From Helcobacillus massiliensis (lineage in GTDB: Bacteria; Actinomycetota; Actinomycetes; Actinomycetales; Dermabacteraceae), in assembly GCF_014191425.1 (NCBI RefSeq), contig NZ_JACHWP010000001.1, forward strand, positions 682,001-746,000: 64,000 bases of DNA, written 5' to 3'. The notes below the pieces were generated by a model. That model saw only the letters and a list, made by a program, of their open reading frames with translations. It did not search any database and was not told the origin of the DNA. This document shows positions 30,146 to 38,454 of the stretch, one piece after another (the stretch's first letter is position 1; every line of letters begins with the position of its first letter). The position numbers were made by a program, and so were the translations under genes.

Positions 30146-32806
30146 TCAGTCCTGACGGATCACGATCGCCAGCGGCGTCTGCTGACGCCCCTGGCCCAGC
30201 GGGTTGTCCGCGAACATCGCACCGAGGGCCGCTTCGGTGTCGGACACGTCCGAGCCGAGCACGTTGCGGCCGAGGTCGTTGGCGTCCATCACGACAGTGC
30301 CCTGGAATCCGGCGAGCACATCCGCGGGCAGATCGAGGCCCCGCACCATGGCGCTGAGGCGGCGGGCCACCGCGTCCGGGTCCTTCGGCGGCAGCTTTGC
30401 GGATACGTTGGACGGGTACGCGGAGTACTCGGTGGGGCCGTCGATCGCGCGGACGTTCGCGCCGGCGAGGTCGTAGAACAGGCCCTTGCGGCCCACCAGC
30501 TTGCCGACTGCTCCGGCGAGCGCAGCACCGGCGATGCGCGGCAGGCCGGCTTCACGGATCGCCAGCTCCATCGTGAACGGGCTGCCCAGGCCGATGCCGG
30601 CGGGGGTGCGGGTCACGAATCGGCTGAGCACGTTTGCGCCGATGGACGGCTTGATCTCCCAGGTGAAGTAGGAGCGGCCCTGGGAGATCGCGATGATCTT
30701 CTCGCTGATGAACAGATACCAGTCCTTGCCGGCGGGAAGGTCCTCCGGCTTCGCCTGCTGGGCGAAGTCCGCGAGGTACTGTTCGGTGAAGTCCTCGATG
30801 CGGGTGTCGCGGTCCACCAGACCGGTCTGGATCGGGTAGCGGCGGTAGGTCTTCTGATCGTGACTGGAGCGGATGTCCAGCTCCTTGCCCGGGTTCGCAA
30901 CGAACGGGCTCTTGTGCTCGATGACCTTCTCCGCCTTCTTCTCGGCGACGCCGTTCGCGGGGTCGATGAACTGGCGCATCCACAGCTCCACGTTCAGAAT
31001 GCGCCAGAACAGCAGAGTCCCGTGGTTCTTCGGATGCTTGATGTAGTCCTCGAACAGGGCGATGACGGTCGGAGCATCGAAGTAGGGGCGGGAGGCGAAC
31101 GAGTCCGACTTGAAGATCGCGTACAGGGAGTTCTTGATGCGGACGAACCACTCCTGCTCCGGGGTGGTGAAGCCGATCTTGTTGCGGCGCTTGGAGATCA
31201 TGTCCGGCAGCACCGGGTCCATGGACTCGCGCAGGATGCGCTTGTTCCAGCCGTCGGAGAGGATCGCGTCCTCGCTGAGGGTGAACAGGTAGCGCATGAG
31301 CTCCTTGTCCACGAACGGGACGCGGCCCTCGAGGCTGAAGCGCATTGTGTTCTTGTCCTCGTAGCGCAGCAGCGACGGCAGCGAGTTGTGGAACGTGTCC
31401 TCGATGAGGCGCATCTTCAGGTTGTCCGAGACGGAGGAGACCTTCTCGTTGCGGAAGCGCTCAGCGAACTCGCTGTTGAGCAGCGGCTCCATGCTGGTGG
31501 TGTTGCGCAGACGCATCTTCGCCATCAGCAGTTTGCGGGCGATGTCGCGGGAGCGGAACATCTCCTTGGCGAGGGCGAAGAACTGCTTGCGGGCCTTCAG
31601 CTGTCGCCAGTACACGTAGTAGTACGGGTTGTAGCCGGCCATCATCTCGTCCGCGCCCTGGCCGTCCAGCAGCACGGTGACGTGCTTGGTCGCCTCCCGC
31701 ATCACCACGTACTGGGCGTACGGGCCGGTGGAGATGATCGGCTCCTCCTGGGTGCGCACGAAGTCCTCGAGGTCGGTGAGGAAGCTGCTGGCGTCCGGGT
31801 GGATCTTGTGCGCGGCGATCTGGCCGTCGTACCGGTTGAGGAGGGAGTCCACGTAGGCCTCCTCATCGTTGTTCGACTTCGGGAACACGGCACTGAAGGT
31901 GTTCTGGCGGGAGCCGACGGAGTCGTACACGTCGTCGTCACCGCCCTGCTTGAGGTGCTCGGCGATGACGGCCGCCACGGCGGAGGAGTCGAGGCCGCCG
32001 GACAGGGACGTGCCGACGGAGACGTCCGCCTGCAGGCGCATGCGGATCGACTCGCGCAGGCGCTCACCGTACTCGTCCCGGACCTTCTCGGAGTAGGGGG
32101 TGCCGGGAGTCTTCGCCAGCTCCTTCAGGTCCTCTTCGAGGGTGGTGTACTTCTCGGCACTGAGCCCGCCCTCGGTGATGGTGACGACCTCACCGGAGCG
32201 GACGCGGCGGATGTCCTGGAAGAAGGTCTCATCGCCTTCGTCCTGCACTCGGAACTTCAGGTAGCGGTAGACGGCGCGGTCGTTCGGCTGGGGCGTGAAC
32301 TGCTCAGCGGCGAGGATCGACTTGATCTCGGAGCCGAACAGGAGGCGGCCGCTCTGCTCATCGAACCAGTAGTAGACCGGCTTGATGCCGAAGTGGTCAC
32401 GAGCGATGACCAGGGTGTCGGTCTGCGTATCCGCGATGGCGATGGCGAACATGCCGTTGAAGCGGTCGAACGCCTCGGTGCCCCACTGCATGTAGGAGTG
32501 CAGCACGACTTCGGTGTCGCTCGCGGTGGTGAAAGTGTGGCCGAGGGCGGTGAGCTCCTCGCGCAGTTCGGTGAAGTTGTAGACCTCGCCGTTGTACGCC
32601 ATGGCGTAGCGCCGGTCCTCGCTGTAGAAGGGCTGGGCGCCGCCTTCGTGATCGATCACCGACAGGCGGCGATGCGCCAGGCCGATCGATCCGCCGGTGA
32701 AGGTGCCCTCGCCGTCAGGTCCGCGATGGCGCTGCGCATCGTTCATTCGGGCGACGATGTCGCCGGTTGAGGCACCGAAGCCGAAGCTTCCAGCGATTCC
32801 GCACAT
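30146..32806 (-). CDS. asnB: Glutamine-hydrolysing asparagine synthetase with C-terminal F420-0:gamma-glutamyl-ligase-like domain
   Basis: The 886-residue protein begins with the class II glutaminase Cys2 (MCGIAG), with RHRGPDGEG and YNGEVYNF. The synthetase domain follows, with the PP-loop SLSGGLDSS (267-275) and LLDGQGADEMMAGY. AsnB proteins normally end near residue 600-640. Here ~235 more residues (from about 650) contain DWYLFISEKIIAISQGR, GIGLGSPFTMELAIREAG, AIDGPTEYSAYPSNVSAKL and VVMDANDLGRNVLG, which I recognise as resembling the CofE / COG1478 F420-0:gamma-glutamyl ligase family. The role of that domain is unknown. AAGGAAGG lies nine bases before ATG 32806. Confidence 0.88.
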   Translation of the reverse strand: MCGIAGSFGFGASTGDIVARMNDAQRHRGPDGEGTFTGGSIGLAHRRLSVIDHEGGAQPFYSEDRRYAMAYNGEVYNFTELREELTALGHTFTTASDTEVVLHSYMQWGTEAFDRFNGMFAIAIADTQTDTLVIARDHFGIKPVYYWFDEQSGRLLFGSEIKSILAAEQFTPQPNDRAVYRYLKFRVQDEGDETFFQDIRRVRSGEVVTITEGGLSAEKYTTLEEDLKELAKTPGTPYSEKVRDEYGERLRESIRMRLQADVSVGTSLSGGLDSSAVAAVIAEHLKQGGDDDVYDSVGSRQNTFSAVFPKSNNDEEAYVDSLLNRYDGQIAAHKIHPDASSFLTDLEDFVRTQEEPIISTGPYAQYVVMREATKHVTVLLDGQGADEMMAGYNPYYYVYWRQLKARKQFFALAKEMFRSRDIARKLLMAKMRLRNTTSMEPLLNSEFAERFRNEKVSSVSDNLKMRLIEDTFHNSLPSLLRYEDKNTMRFSLEGRVPFVDKELMRYLFTLSEDAILSDGWNKRILRESMDPVLPDMISKRRNKIGFTTPEQEWFVRIKNSLYAIFKSDSFASRPYFDAPTVIALFEDYIKHPKNHGTLLFWRILNVELWMRQFIDPANGVAEKKAEKVIEHKSPFVANPGKELDIRSSHDQKTYRRYPIQTGLVDRDTRIEDFTEQYLADFAQQAKPEDLPAGKDWYLFISEKIIAISQGRSYFTWEIKPSIGANVLSRFVTRTPAGIGLGSPFTMELAIREAGLPRIAGAALAGAVGKLVGRKGLFYDLAGANVRAIDGPTEYSAYPSNVSAKLPPKDPDAVARRLSAMVRGLDLPADVLAGFQGTVVMDANDLGRNVLGSDVSDTEAALGAMFADNPLGQGRQQTPLAIVIRQD

Positions 32807-32864
32807 AGATTGTGGCCTTCCTTAGCAGGACTATCCGATTTCCCGATTCTATCGGGGTGAAACA

Positions 32865-32900
32865 GCAGAGGCGGCCAGGAAAACTCCTGGCCGCCTCTGC
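32865..32900 (-). terminator. Terminator downstream of tRNA-Pro
   Basis: Perfect 16-base arms (32865-32880 and 32885-32900) enclose a four-base loop. On the minus strand the stem is followed by TGTTTC, a short T-rich tail. It lies nine bases beyond the tRNA and before the asnB leader. Confidence 0.85.
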
Positions 32901-32908
32901 ATCCACGG

Positions 32909-32982
32909 TCGGGCTGACAGGATTTGAACCTGCGACCCCACGACCCCCAGTCGTGTGCGCTACCAAACTGCGCCACAGCCCG
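32909..32982 (-). tRNA. tRNA-Pro (anticodon GGG)
   Basis: Read on the minus strand, the sequence folds into a full cloverleaf: acceptor CGGGCTG/CAGCCCG with discriminator A, D arm GCGC-AGTTTGGTA-GCGC, anticodon arm CACGA-CTGGGGG-TCGTG, five-base variable loop, and T arm GCAGG-TTCAAAT-CCTGT. The loop gives anticodon GGG, reading proline codon CCC. CCA is not encoded. A TATAGT -10 box lies about 18 bases upstream (33005-33000). Confidence 0.95.
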
Positions 32983-32999
32983 TGGTCGAACCTTCGTCA

Positions 33000-33005
33000 A
33001 CTATA
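33000..33005 (-). promoter_or_regulatory. Probable -10 box of tRNA-Pro
   Basis: TATAGT on the minus strand is close to the consensus and lies 17 bases upstream of the mature tRNA 5' end, leaving a leader of about ten bases. No clear -35 is seen. Confidence 0.55.
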
Positions 33006-33097
33006 GCGAAGCCCCTGGCCCGGGGCGAATTGAGCTGACGTGACGCTCAGCACCCGTCGGCCGGCAGTGCGTTCTGGGCCCGATGGGAGGACAGAAT

Positions 33098-33142
33098 GCC
33101 CCGATCGAGGCCGATCAGGGCAAAGTCTCCCTAAAATCGGCC
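33098..33142 (+). promoter_or_regulatory. Nested hairpins upstream of garA
   Basis: Within the 247 bases between the tRNA and garA, GGCCGAT (33109-33115) pairs perfectly with ATCGGCC (33136-33142), with GGG/CCC pairing inside. An alternative, mutually exclusive stem joins 33098-33106 with 33113-33121 (GCCC and GATC arms). Downstream lies TTTGCA (33152 region) and a possible -10. Two competing stems hint at a structured leader or an operator. The rest of the gap shows nothing I can assign. Confidence 0.4.
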
Positions 33143-33229
33143 ACTGTAAGCGCCTTTGCAGGCCTCGGCATGACAAGATGGAACCTCCCGGGCGTGGATC
33201 CGCCCGCTTGGCCGACAGAAGGAGAGAAC

Positions 33230-33664
33230 ATGTCTGACACGTTCGATGCACTGGACCCGTCGACGCAGACCACTGCTCTGTCCCCGTTGGCGGATGTCGA
33301 CTTCCCCGATGAGCAGGAGCGCGGGCTCAGCCCGAAGGAGCGCTCCGCCGTTGACGCACTGCCGGCGGACTCCGCTCTGCTGATCGTGCGCAAGGGCCCG
33401 AACCTGGGTGCCCGCTTCCTGCTGGACGCGGAGAAGACCGTGGCCGGCCGCCACCCCTCCTGCGACATCTTCCTCGACGACGTCACCGTGTCCCGGCGGC
33501 ACGTCGCATTCCTCCGTCACGGCGGCCAGTTCGTCGTGCGCGACATGGGCTCACTCAACGGCACCTACGTGGAGCGCGAGCGCGTCGACGAGGCGACCCT
33601 GGTCAACGGCCAGGAAGTGCAGATCGGCAAGTACCGAATGACCTTCCACCAGATCGTCTCGTGA
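33230..33664 (+). CDS. garA: FHA-domain signalling protein GarA/OdhI
   Basis: GarA (OdhI in corynebacteria) inhibits 2-oxoglutarate dehydrogenase and tunes glutamate metabolism; Ser/Thr kinases such as PknG/PknB switch it off by phosphorylating an N-terminal Thr. The 144-residue protein has a twin-threonine site (QTTALSP, Thr14/15) and an FHA domain (about 55-140) with GRHPSCDI, SRRHVAF and MGSLNGTYV, the phosphothreonine-binding residues. ATG 33230 follows GGAGAG. The ftsR GTG overlaps its stop. The order garA-ftsR-merR is conserved in actinobacteria. Confidence 0.93.
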   Translation: MSDTFDALDPSTQTTALSPLADVDFPDEQERGLSPKERSAVDALPADSALLIVRKGPNLGARFLLDAEKTVAGRHPSCDIFLDDVTVSRRHVAFLRHGGQFVVRDMGSLNGTYVERERVDEATLVNGQEVQIGKYRMTFHQIVS

Positions 33665-34350
33665 GCGCCGCCCACAAGCACCGCGCCTCAGCGCTCCTCA
33701 GCATCGGGCAGGTCCGCGCGCAGCTGCGCGAGGAGTTCCCCGACCTGACGCACTCCAAACTCCACTTCCTCGAAGCGGAGGGCCTTATCGAGCCGGTGCG
33801 CACCGCATCCGGCTACCGGAAGTACTCCGCAGCCGACGTCGATCGCATTCTCCTGGTGCTGCGCGCTCAGCGCGACCTCTTCTGGCCGCTCAAGGTCATC
33901 AAGGAGCACCTCGACGAATTGGACCGTGACGGCTCGCCCGTGCGCAGCCTCAGTGTGCGCGCCCTCAGCGAGGGAGAGCGACGCCCCGCGGTCCGGCTCA
34001 GCCGACGCGAGCTCGCCCGAGAGGCCCGAGTGTCGGCCGCCTTCGTCACGGAGATGGAGGAGTACGGGTTTCTGGTGAAGGATGCGCCCGTCTACGACCA
34101 GCAGGACCTCGACGCGGTGACCGCCTGCCGCGACCTGGCCGAGCACGGCCTGCAGCCGCGCCACCTCTCGCTGGTGCGCTCCTCCGCACAGCGTCAGGCC
34201 CATCTCATCCAGTCGGTGCTCACCCCCTCCTCGCACCGCGATGACTCCGTGGCCGAAGGCGAGGCCGAGGATGCGCGAGCCAGTATGTCGGCGTCGCTGA
34301 CCTCCCTGCACACCGCTCTTCTGACCAGCGCACTGAACCGCTCACACTGA
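33661..34350 (+). CDS. ftsR: MerR-family regulator FtsR
   Basis: The 229-residue protein has an N-terminal MerR winged helix (about 12-75: LLSIGQVRAQLREEF, KLHFLEAEGLIEPVRTASGYRKYSAADVDRI). It matches the actinobacterial FtsR family, encoded directly after odhI/garA; in Corynebacterium FtsR activates ftsZ. The GTG start overlaps the garA stop (GTGA). The C-terminal part lacks metal-binding cysteines. Confidence 0.85.
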   Translation: MSAAHKHRASALLSIGQVRAQLREEFPDLTHSKLHFLEAEGLIEPVRTASGYRKYSAADVDRILLVLRAQRDLFWPLKVIKEHLDELDRDGSPVRSLSVRALSEGERRPAVRLSRRELAREARVSAAFVTEMEEYGFLVKDAPVYDQQDLDAVTACRDLAEHGLQPRHLSLVRSSAQRQAHLIQSVLTPSSHRDDSVAEGEAEDARASMSASLTSLHTALLTSALNRSH

Positions 34351-34398
34351 ACGCGACACGTCGGCGCTGCGTGATTCCCAAAACGGGCCCGGAGTCGG

Positions 34399-34404
34399 TA
34401 GGCT
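34399..34404 (+). promoter_or_regulatory. -10 box of the second merR gene
   Basis: TAGGCT lies 51 bases before the second MerR start. A weak TTCCCA (34375-34380) sits 18 bases upstream as a possible -35. The gene also has a good GGAGG ribosome binding site. Confidence 0.45.
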
Positions 34405-34455
34405 GAGGCCTGTGCCGGCCACCTTCCCCGACGGGCGGCACCACCTGGAGGCACC

Positions 34456-35031
34456 ATGAACAATCAGAAGAATCCGCGGTCGGCTCAGAGCACCATCCCG
34501 GCTGCTGAGCAGGGCGTCCTGTTCGATGATCTCGTCGACACCCCCGGTGAGCTCGGCTACCGCGGCCCCGCCGCCTGCAAGGCCGCCGGCATCACCTACC
34601 GCCAGCTCGACTATTGGGCGCGCACCGGCCTGGTGGAGCCGTCGGTCCGCTCCGCCACCGGCTCCGGTTCACAGCGCCTGTACGGCTTCCGCGACATCCT
34701 CGTGCTCAAGGTCGTGAAGCGCCTCCTGGACACCGGCGTGTCCCTCCAGCAGATCCGTGTCGCCATCAACGCGCTGCGCGAACGCGGCGCTGATGACCTC
34801 GCCCAGATCACCCTGATGAGCGATGGCGCCTCCGTCTACGAATGCACCAGCGCCCAGGACGTGTTCGACCTCGTGCAGGGCGGCCAGGGCGTGTTCGGCA
34901 TCGCCGTGGGCCGGGTGGCCCGCGAAGTGGAGAACGACCTCGCGATCCTGCCCAGCATCGACCCGGCGGACGACGCCGGCGCCCTCCTGCGCGACGAGCT
35001 CGCCGCCCGCCGCGCACGCCGCGCATCCTGA
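34456..35031 (+). CDS. MerR-family regulator (Rv1828-like)
   Basis: The 191-residue protein has a MerR winged helix (about 33-105: GYRGPAACKAAGITYRQLDYWARTGLV, SGSQRLYGFRDILVLKVVKRLL). It corresponds to the second MerR gene of the garA cluster, known as Rv1828 in mycobacteria, where it binds DNA as a dimer. The effector is unknown. ATG 34456 follows GGAGGCACC. In many actinobacteria a bifunctional-nuclease-domain gene is also present in this cluster; it is absent here. Confidence 0.88.
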   Translation: MNNQKNPRSAQSTIPAAEQGVLFDDLVDTPGELGYRGPAACKAAGITYRQLDYWARTGLVEPSVRSATGSGSQRLYGFRDILVLKVVKRLLDTGVSLQQIRVAINALRERGADDLAQITLMSDGASVYECTSAQDVFDLVQGGQGVFGIAVGRVAREVENDLAILPSIDPADDAGALLRDELAARRARRAS

Positions 35032-35066
35032 TCGTCAGCGGTCGCCCGCGAGCGGCCGCGCACAGC

Positions 35067-35103
35067 AGAAGACCCCCGCTTCCTCCAGGTGCGGGGGTCT
35101 TCT
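35067..35103 (+). terminator. Terminator after the second merR gene
   Basis: Perfect 13-base arms AGAAGACCCCCGC (35067-35079) and GCGGGGGTCTTCT (35091-35103) enclose an 11-base loop, followed by CGTTTCG. It also lies 30 bases beyond the convergent parA stop and may serve both strands. Confidence 0.85.
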
Positions 35104-35132
35104 CGTTTCGTGAGTGGGGGGAGTGGCGCTGG

Positions 35133-35927
35133 TCAGGAGTGCTGGCGCGAGTCCAGAATCGTGCCGAGCAGCGCGTCGAAGTCCTCCGTCAGCTGCTGCG
35201 CCGAGGCGCCCTCATAGGCGTGCAGCGGAACAGCGCCGCCCTGCGCCTGCTGCAGACCGATGCGCTCTTCGAGGATCGGGTCGATCACCTGATCGCCGAA
35301 CAGGTCCTTCAGCTCCTGCACGCGGAACTGGTGCTCCACGCTGCGTGGACGGTACCGGTTCACCAGCACGCCCAGCGGCTGCAGTCGTTGAGCGGCGCCC
35401 TGCGCCTTCAGCTCGTCACCGAGCTTCAATGCGCGGTCAGCGGCGGACACAGCGAAGAAGCCGGGCTCGGCGACCACAATGCTGCGGTCCGATGCGGACA
35501 GCGCCATCTGCGTCAGCCCGTTCAGCGACGGTGGGCAGTCCACGAGCACGATGTCGTACTGCTGGGTGCGCTTGTCGAGGGCGTCGCGCAGTCGGCGCAG
35601 CGCCCGCCGGTCCAGGGCGGGGGAGTCCAGCCGGGAGGAGCGGTGCGACCCGGGGATGATGTCGAGGTGGCTGCGGGCACCGGAGCGGGCCCACGGAGTC
35701 TGGATGACGGAGCGGTCGATCGTTTCGGTGCGTGCGGAGGCGATCACCTCGGCGATGTCGGGTTCGCCGCCGGGCTCGCCGAGGAGTCCGAGGGTGGTGT
35801 CAGCCTGGGGGTCGAGATCCACGACCAGAGCGTTCACCCCGCGATGCAGCGCCGCAGATGCCAGGCCGAGGGTCACAGACGTCTTGCCGACGCCGCCCTT
35901 GAGGGAATACAGACTCACAACAAACAC
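35133..35927 (-). CDS. ParA-family ATPase
   Basis: The 264-residue protein starts MFVVSLYSLKGGVGKTS, with the deviant Walker A at 10-16, then VVDLDPQADTTLGLLG and IVLVDCPPSLNGLTQMAL. The start is GTG 35927; a TATCCT box (35939-35934) lies only six bases upstream, so the mRNA is probably leaderless. Further in-frame sequence upstream overlaps the PAC2 gene and is not used. No parB lies nearby, so it is an orphan ParA whose cargo is unknown. It differs from the ParA near xerD in sequence. Confidence 0.88.
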   Translation of the reverse strand: MFVVSLYSLKGGVGKTSVTLGLASAALHRGVNALVVDLDPQADTTLGLLGEPGGEPDIAEVIASARTETIDRSVIQTPWARSGARSHLDIIPGSHRSSRLDSPALDRRALRRLRDALDKRTQQYDIVLVDCPPSLNGLTQMALSASDRSIVVAEPGFFAVSAADRALKLGDELKAQGAAQRLQPLGVLVNRYRPRSVEHQFRVQELKDLFGDQVIDPILEERIGLQQAQGGAVPLHAYEGASAQQLTEDFDALLGTILDSRQHS

Positions 35928-35967
35928 GGTGTCAGGATACCAACCGTCGGGTGGGCGGGAGCCGTGA

Positions 35968-36921
35968 TCAGGCGGGGGAGTGGCCGGTGTCCTGCCCACC
36001 GCCGGTCGGGCCGTTGTCCTCGTCCTCGCTCATCCGGCGCAGGAACTCCTCCACGTCCTCGCTGAGCTCCTCGGCCCCCGGAATACGGTCGCCGGAGGTG
36101 GGGATCTGCTGCAGGAAGCCGTCGAGCCGGGCGTAGTTCGCCTCGAACTCGCCGATCATGGTCTGCAGCTGCTCATTGGACTCCAGTGCGGCATCCATCT
36201 GACGGCGGACCCCGTCGGCCTTCTCCTCCAGCTGGGCGGAGGGCTCGATCGCGGGGCCGCCGGCTGTCTCCACCGCGGACAGCAGCGTCAGCACCGCGGG
36301 GAAGTACTCGACCTCGTGGGCGTAGGAGGGGATGTGCGCGGCCAGGCCGACGACGGCGTGATCGGCTTCCGCCAGTCGCATCGCCAGTACGAGCGGGAAC
36401 GCGGAGCGCAGGCCGACGGGCCCCGGCATCGGGTTGGAGATCGTCAGGTCCTCCGGGCGGGGCGCGAACGTGGTGACGGGCGTCGGGCGCGTATGCGGGG
36501 TGGCGGTCGGGAAGCCGGAGACCAGCACGGTGCGGGTCACGCCGAGCTGCTCGGTGACGATGCGGATCGCATGCGCGGTCCGCTCCCACTGGTAGTTCGG
36601 TTCGGGGCCGCGCAGCAGCAGGAACCGCGGCTTCGACGGCATCGACACCTCATGCAGTTCGATGCGGGGCGCTTCGTAGCCGGTGAGGCGGTCGGCGTCC
36701 AGGGTGATGCCCGGGCGCACCGCGGTGTAGTCGATGACCTGGTCGGCGTCGACCGTGCCGATGAGGCGGTGCTCGAACGAGGACAGGATGTGTTCATCGA
36801 TCGTGGCCTGCACATGCCCGGAATCGGTGTAGGAACCGAGGGTGACGAGCATGGTGGGCGCGTCGACGGTGCGGGCGTCGACATCGCGCTCATACGAGAA
36901 GAGCGTGGTGGGATCGAGCAT
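35968..36921 (-). CDS. PAC2-family protein (proteasome-assembly-chaperone-like fold)
   Basis: The 317-residue protein matches the actinobacterial PAC2 family: MLVTLGSYTDSGHVQATIDEHIL near the N terminus, the central FLLLRGPEPNYQWERT and SGFPTATPHTRP, and VGLAAHIPSYAHEVEYF. The family resembles archaeal/eukaryotic proteasome assembly chaperones, but its role in actinobacteria is not settled. The C terminus is acidic. ATG 36921 follows GGAGGA. It lies 40 bases upstream of the orphan parA. Confidence 0.85.
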   Translation of the reverse strand: MLDPTTLFSYERDVDARTVDAPTMLVTLGSYTDSGHVQATIDEHILSSFEHRLIGTVDADQVIDYTAVRPGITLDADRLTGYEAPRIELHEVSMPSKPRFLLLRGPEPNYQWERTAHAIRIVTEQLGVTRTVLVSGFPTATPHTRPTPVTTFAPRPEDLTISNPMPGPVGLRSAFPLVLAMRLAEADHAVVGLAAHIPSYAHEVEYFPAVLTLLSAVETAGGPAIEPSAQLEEKADGVRRQMDAALESNEQLQTMIGEFEANYARLDGFLQQIPTSGDRIPGAEELSEDVEEFLRRMSEDEDNGPTGGGQDTGHSPA

Positions 36922-37060
36922 GGCTCCTCCGTTCGTGGGCTCAGCGCCCGCAGGGGCGGGGTCTCGGATTCGCCACCTGCTGGTGGCGCCGGTCGTGTCC
37001 GATCCAACGTCCTCGGCGCGCCCGCTATTCCCGGCCCCGGGCACCGGTGATAATGGCCTC

Positions 37061-38431
37061 ATGAGCATTCGCCAGTTCCTGCCGCCCGGCGGCAGCGCCC
37101 AGGACTCCTTCGACGCCGGCCGGGAGATCCGCGCCGTCCACCCCCTGGGCGACCACGCCGAACTGGTGATCAAGGAGAACCGCGACCCGCTCACGGTCAT
37201 CGAACGCACCCACCGCACCCGCATCGAGGACCTCATCGGTGTGCGGGTGAACCGCATGCGGCAGAGCGCCTACGCCTACTACCGCGGCACCGCGGACATG
37301 ATGTGCGCGGACCTGCGCTACGGCGCCGATTCCGGCATCCGCACCATCATCGACGGCGACGCTCACCTCGGTAACTTCGGCCTATTCGCCTCCCCGGAGC
37401 GCCGCCTCATCTTCGACCTCAACGACTTCGACGAAGCCGGCATCGGCCCCTGGGAGTGGGACCTGAAGCGCCTGCTCACCAGTTATGTCCTCGAACTGCG
37501 CGAACAGGGCATGAAGAAGTCCGACATCCCTCAGGAGCTGCGGGACATCTCCCGTGCCTACCGCGACATGCTGCTGGCTCTGTTCTACATGGACGCGACC
37601 GACCGGTACTTCGCCTCCGTCGGCGCCCCCGACCTGCTCGCCACCGGGTACCGCACGTTCTCCAAGGCGCTGACGAAGGCGCGCCGCCGAACCAGTGAGC
37701 AGGTACTCGGCAAGATCGCCGAAGAGGACGAACGCGGCCGCCTCCGGCTCGCGCTGCAGCCGCCGCTGCTCATCCCGTACCCCGAGGGGCGGCGCGAGCG
37801 CATCCGCTACCGCCTCAACGAATACCTTGAGACGCTGCTGTCGGACCGCGCCCTGCTGCTCAGCCAGTACCGCCTGGTCGATGTGGCGCGCCGCGTGGTC
37901 GGTGTGTCGAGCGTCGGCACGCACTGCTCCGTGGTGCTGCTGCAGGGGCCGCAGGGGGAGCCGCTGGTGCTGCAGGTGAAGGAGGCGCTCACCTCCGTGC
38001 TGGAGTCCCACGGCGGCCTCACCGGCGTGACCCCGAAGGGAGCGGAGCACGCCTCCCGCCACGCCTACCGCGTCACCGAATCGCAGCGTGTGCTGCAGTC
38101 CACCTCCGACCCGTTCCTCGGCCGCACCGTGGACCCCGACGGCCGCAACTTCTACTGGCGGCAGTTCCGCGACATGAAGGGCAGCTTCAACCTCACCAGC
38201 GCCGAACCGGGGGAGGTGCGCGCCTATGCCGCGCTGTGCGCCCGCCAGCTCGCCCGCGCGCACGCCCAGTCGCCCGACGGCACCGCCATCGCCGGCTACC
38301 TGTACGAAGCCAAGAAGTTCGACAAGGCCGTTTCCCAGTGGGCCGTGGACTACGCCGACGTCATCGAGCAGGACTTCGAGGCGTTCACCCAAGCAGTCAA
38401 GGACGGGCGCTTCCCGGTCACCGACGGGTAG
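37061..38431 (+). CDS. DUF2252-family protein
   Basis: The 456-residue protein carries the family's hallmark kinase-like motifs: [26 protein letters not shown] and [25 protein letters not shown]2252 proteins have a protein-kinase-like fold but no established substrate. The start is ATG 37061; TAATGG lies five bases upstream with no ribosome binding site, which suggests a leaderless mRNA. It is divergent from the PAC2 gene. Confidence 0.88.
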   Translation: MSIRQFLPPGGSAQDSFDAGREIRAVHPLGDHAELVIKENRDPLTVIERTHRTRIEDLIGVRVNRMRQSAYAYYRGTADMMCADLRYGADSGIRTIIDGDAHLGNFGLFASPERRLIFDLNDFDEAGIGPWEWDLKRLLTSYVLELREQGMKKSDIPQELRDISRAYRDMLLALFYMDATDRYFASVGAPDLLATGYRTFSKALTKARRRTSEQVLGKIAEEDERGRLRLALQPPLLIPYPEGRRERIRYRLNEYLETLLSDRALLLSQYRLVDVARRVVGVSSVGTHCSVVLLQGPQGEPLVLQVKEALTSVLESHGGLTGVTPKGAEHASRHAYRVTESQRVLQSTSDPFLGRTVDPDGRNFYWRQFRDMKGSFNLTSAEPGEVRAYAALCARQLARAHAQSPDGTAIAGYLYEAKKFDKAVSQWAVDYADVIEQDFEAFTQAVKDGRFPVTDG

Positions 38432-38454
38432 GTTCCGCCGGTAGGATCAGCGCC

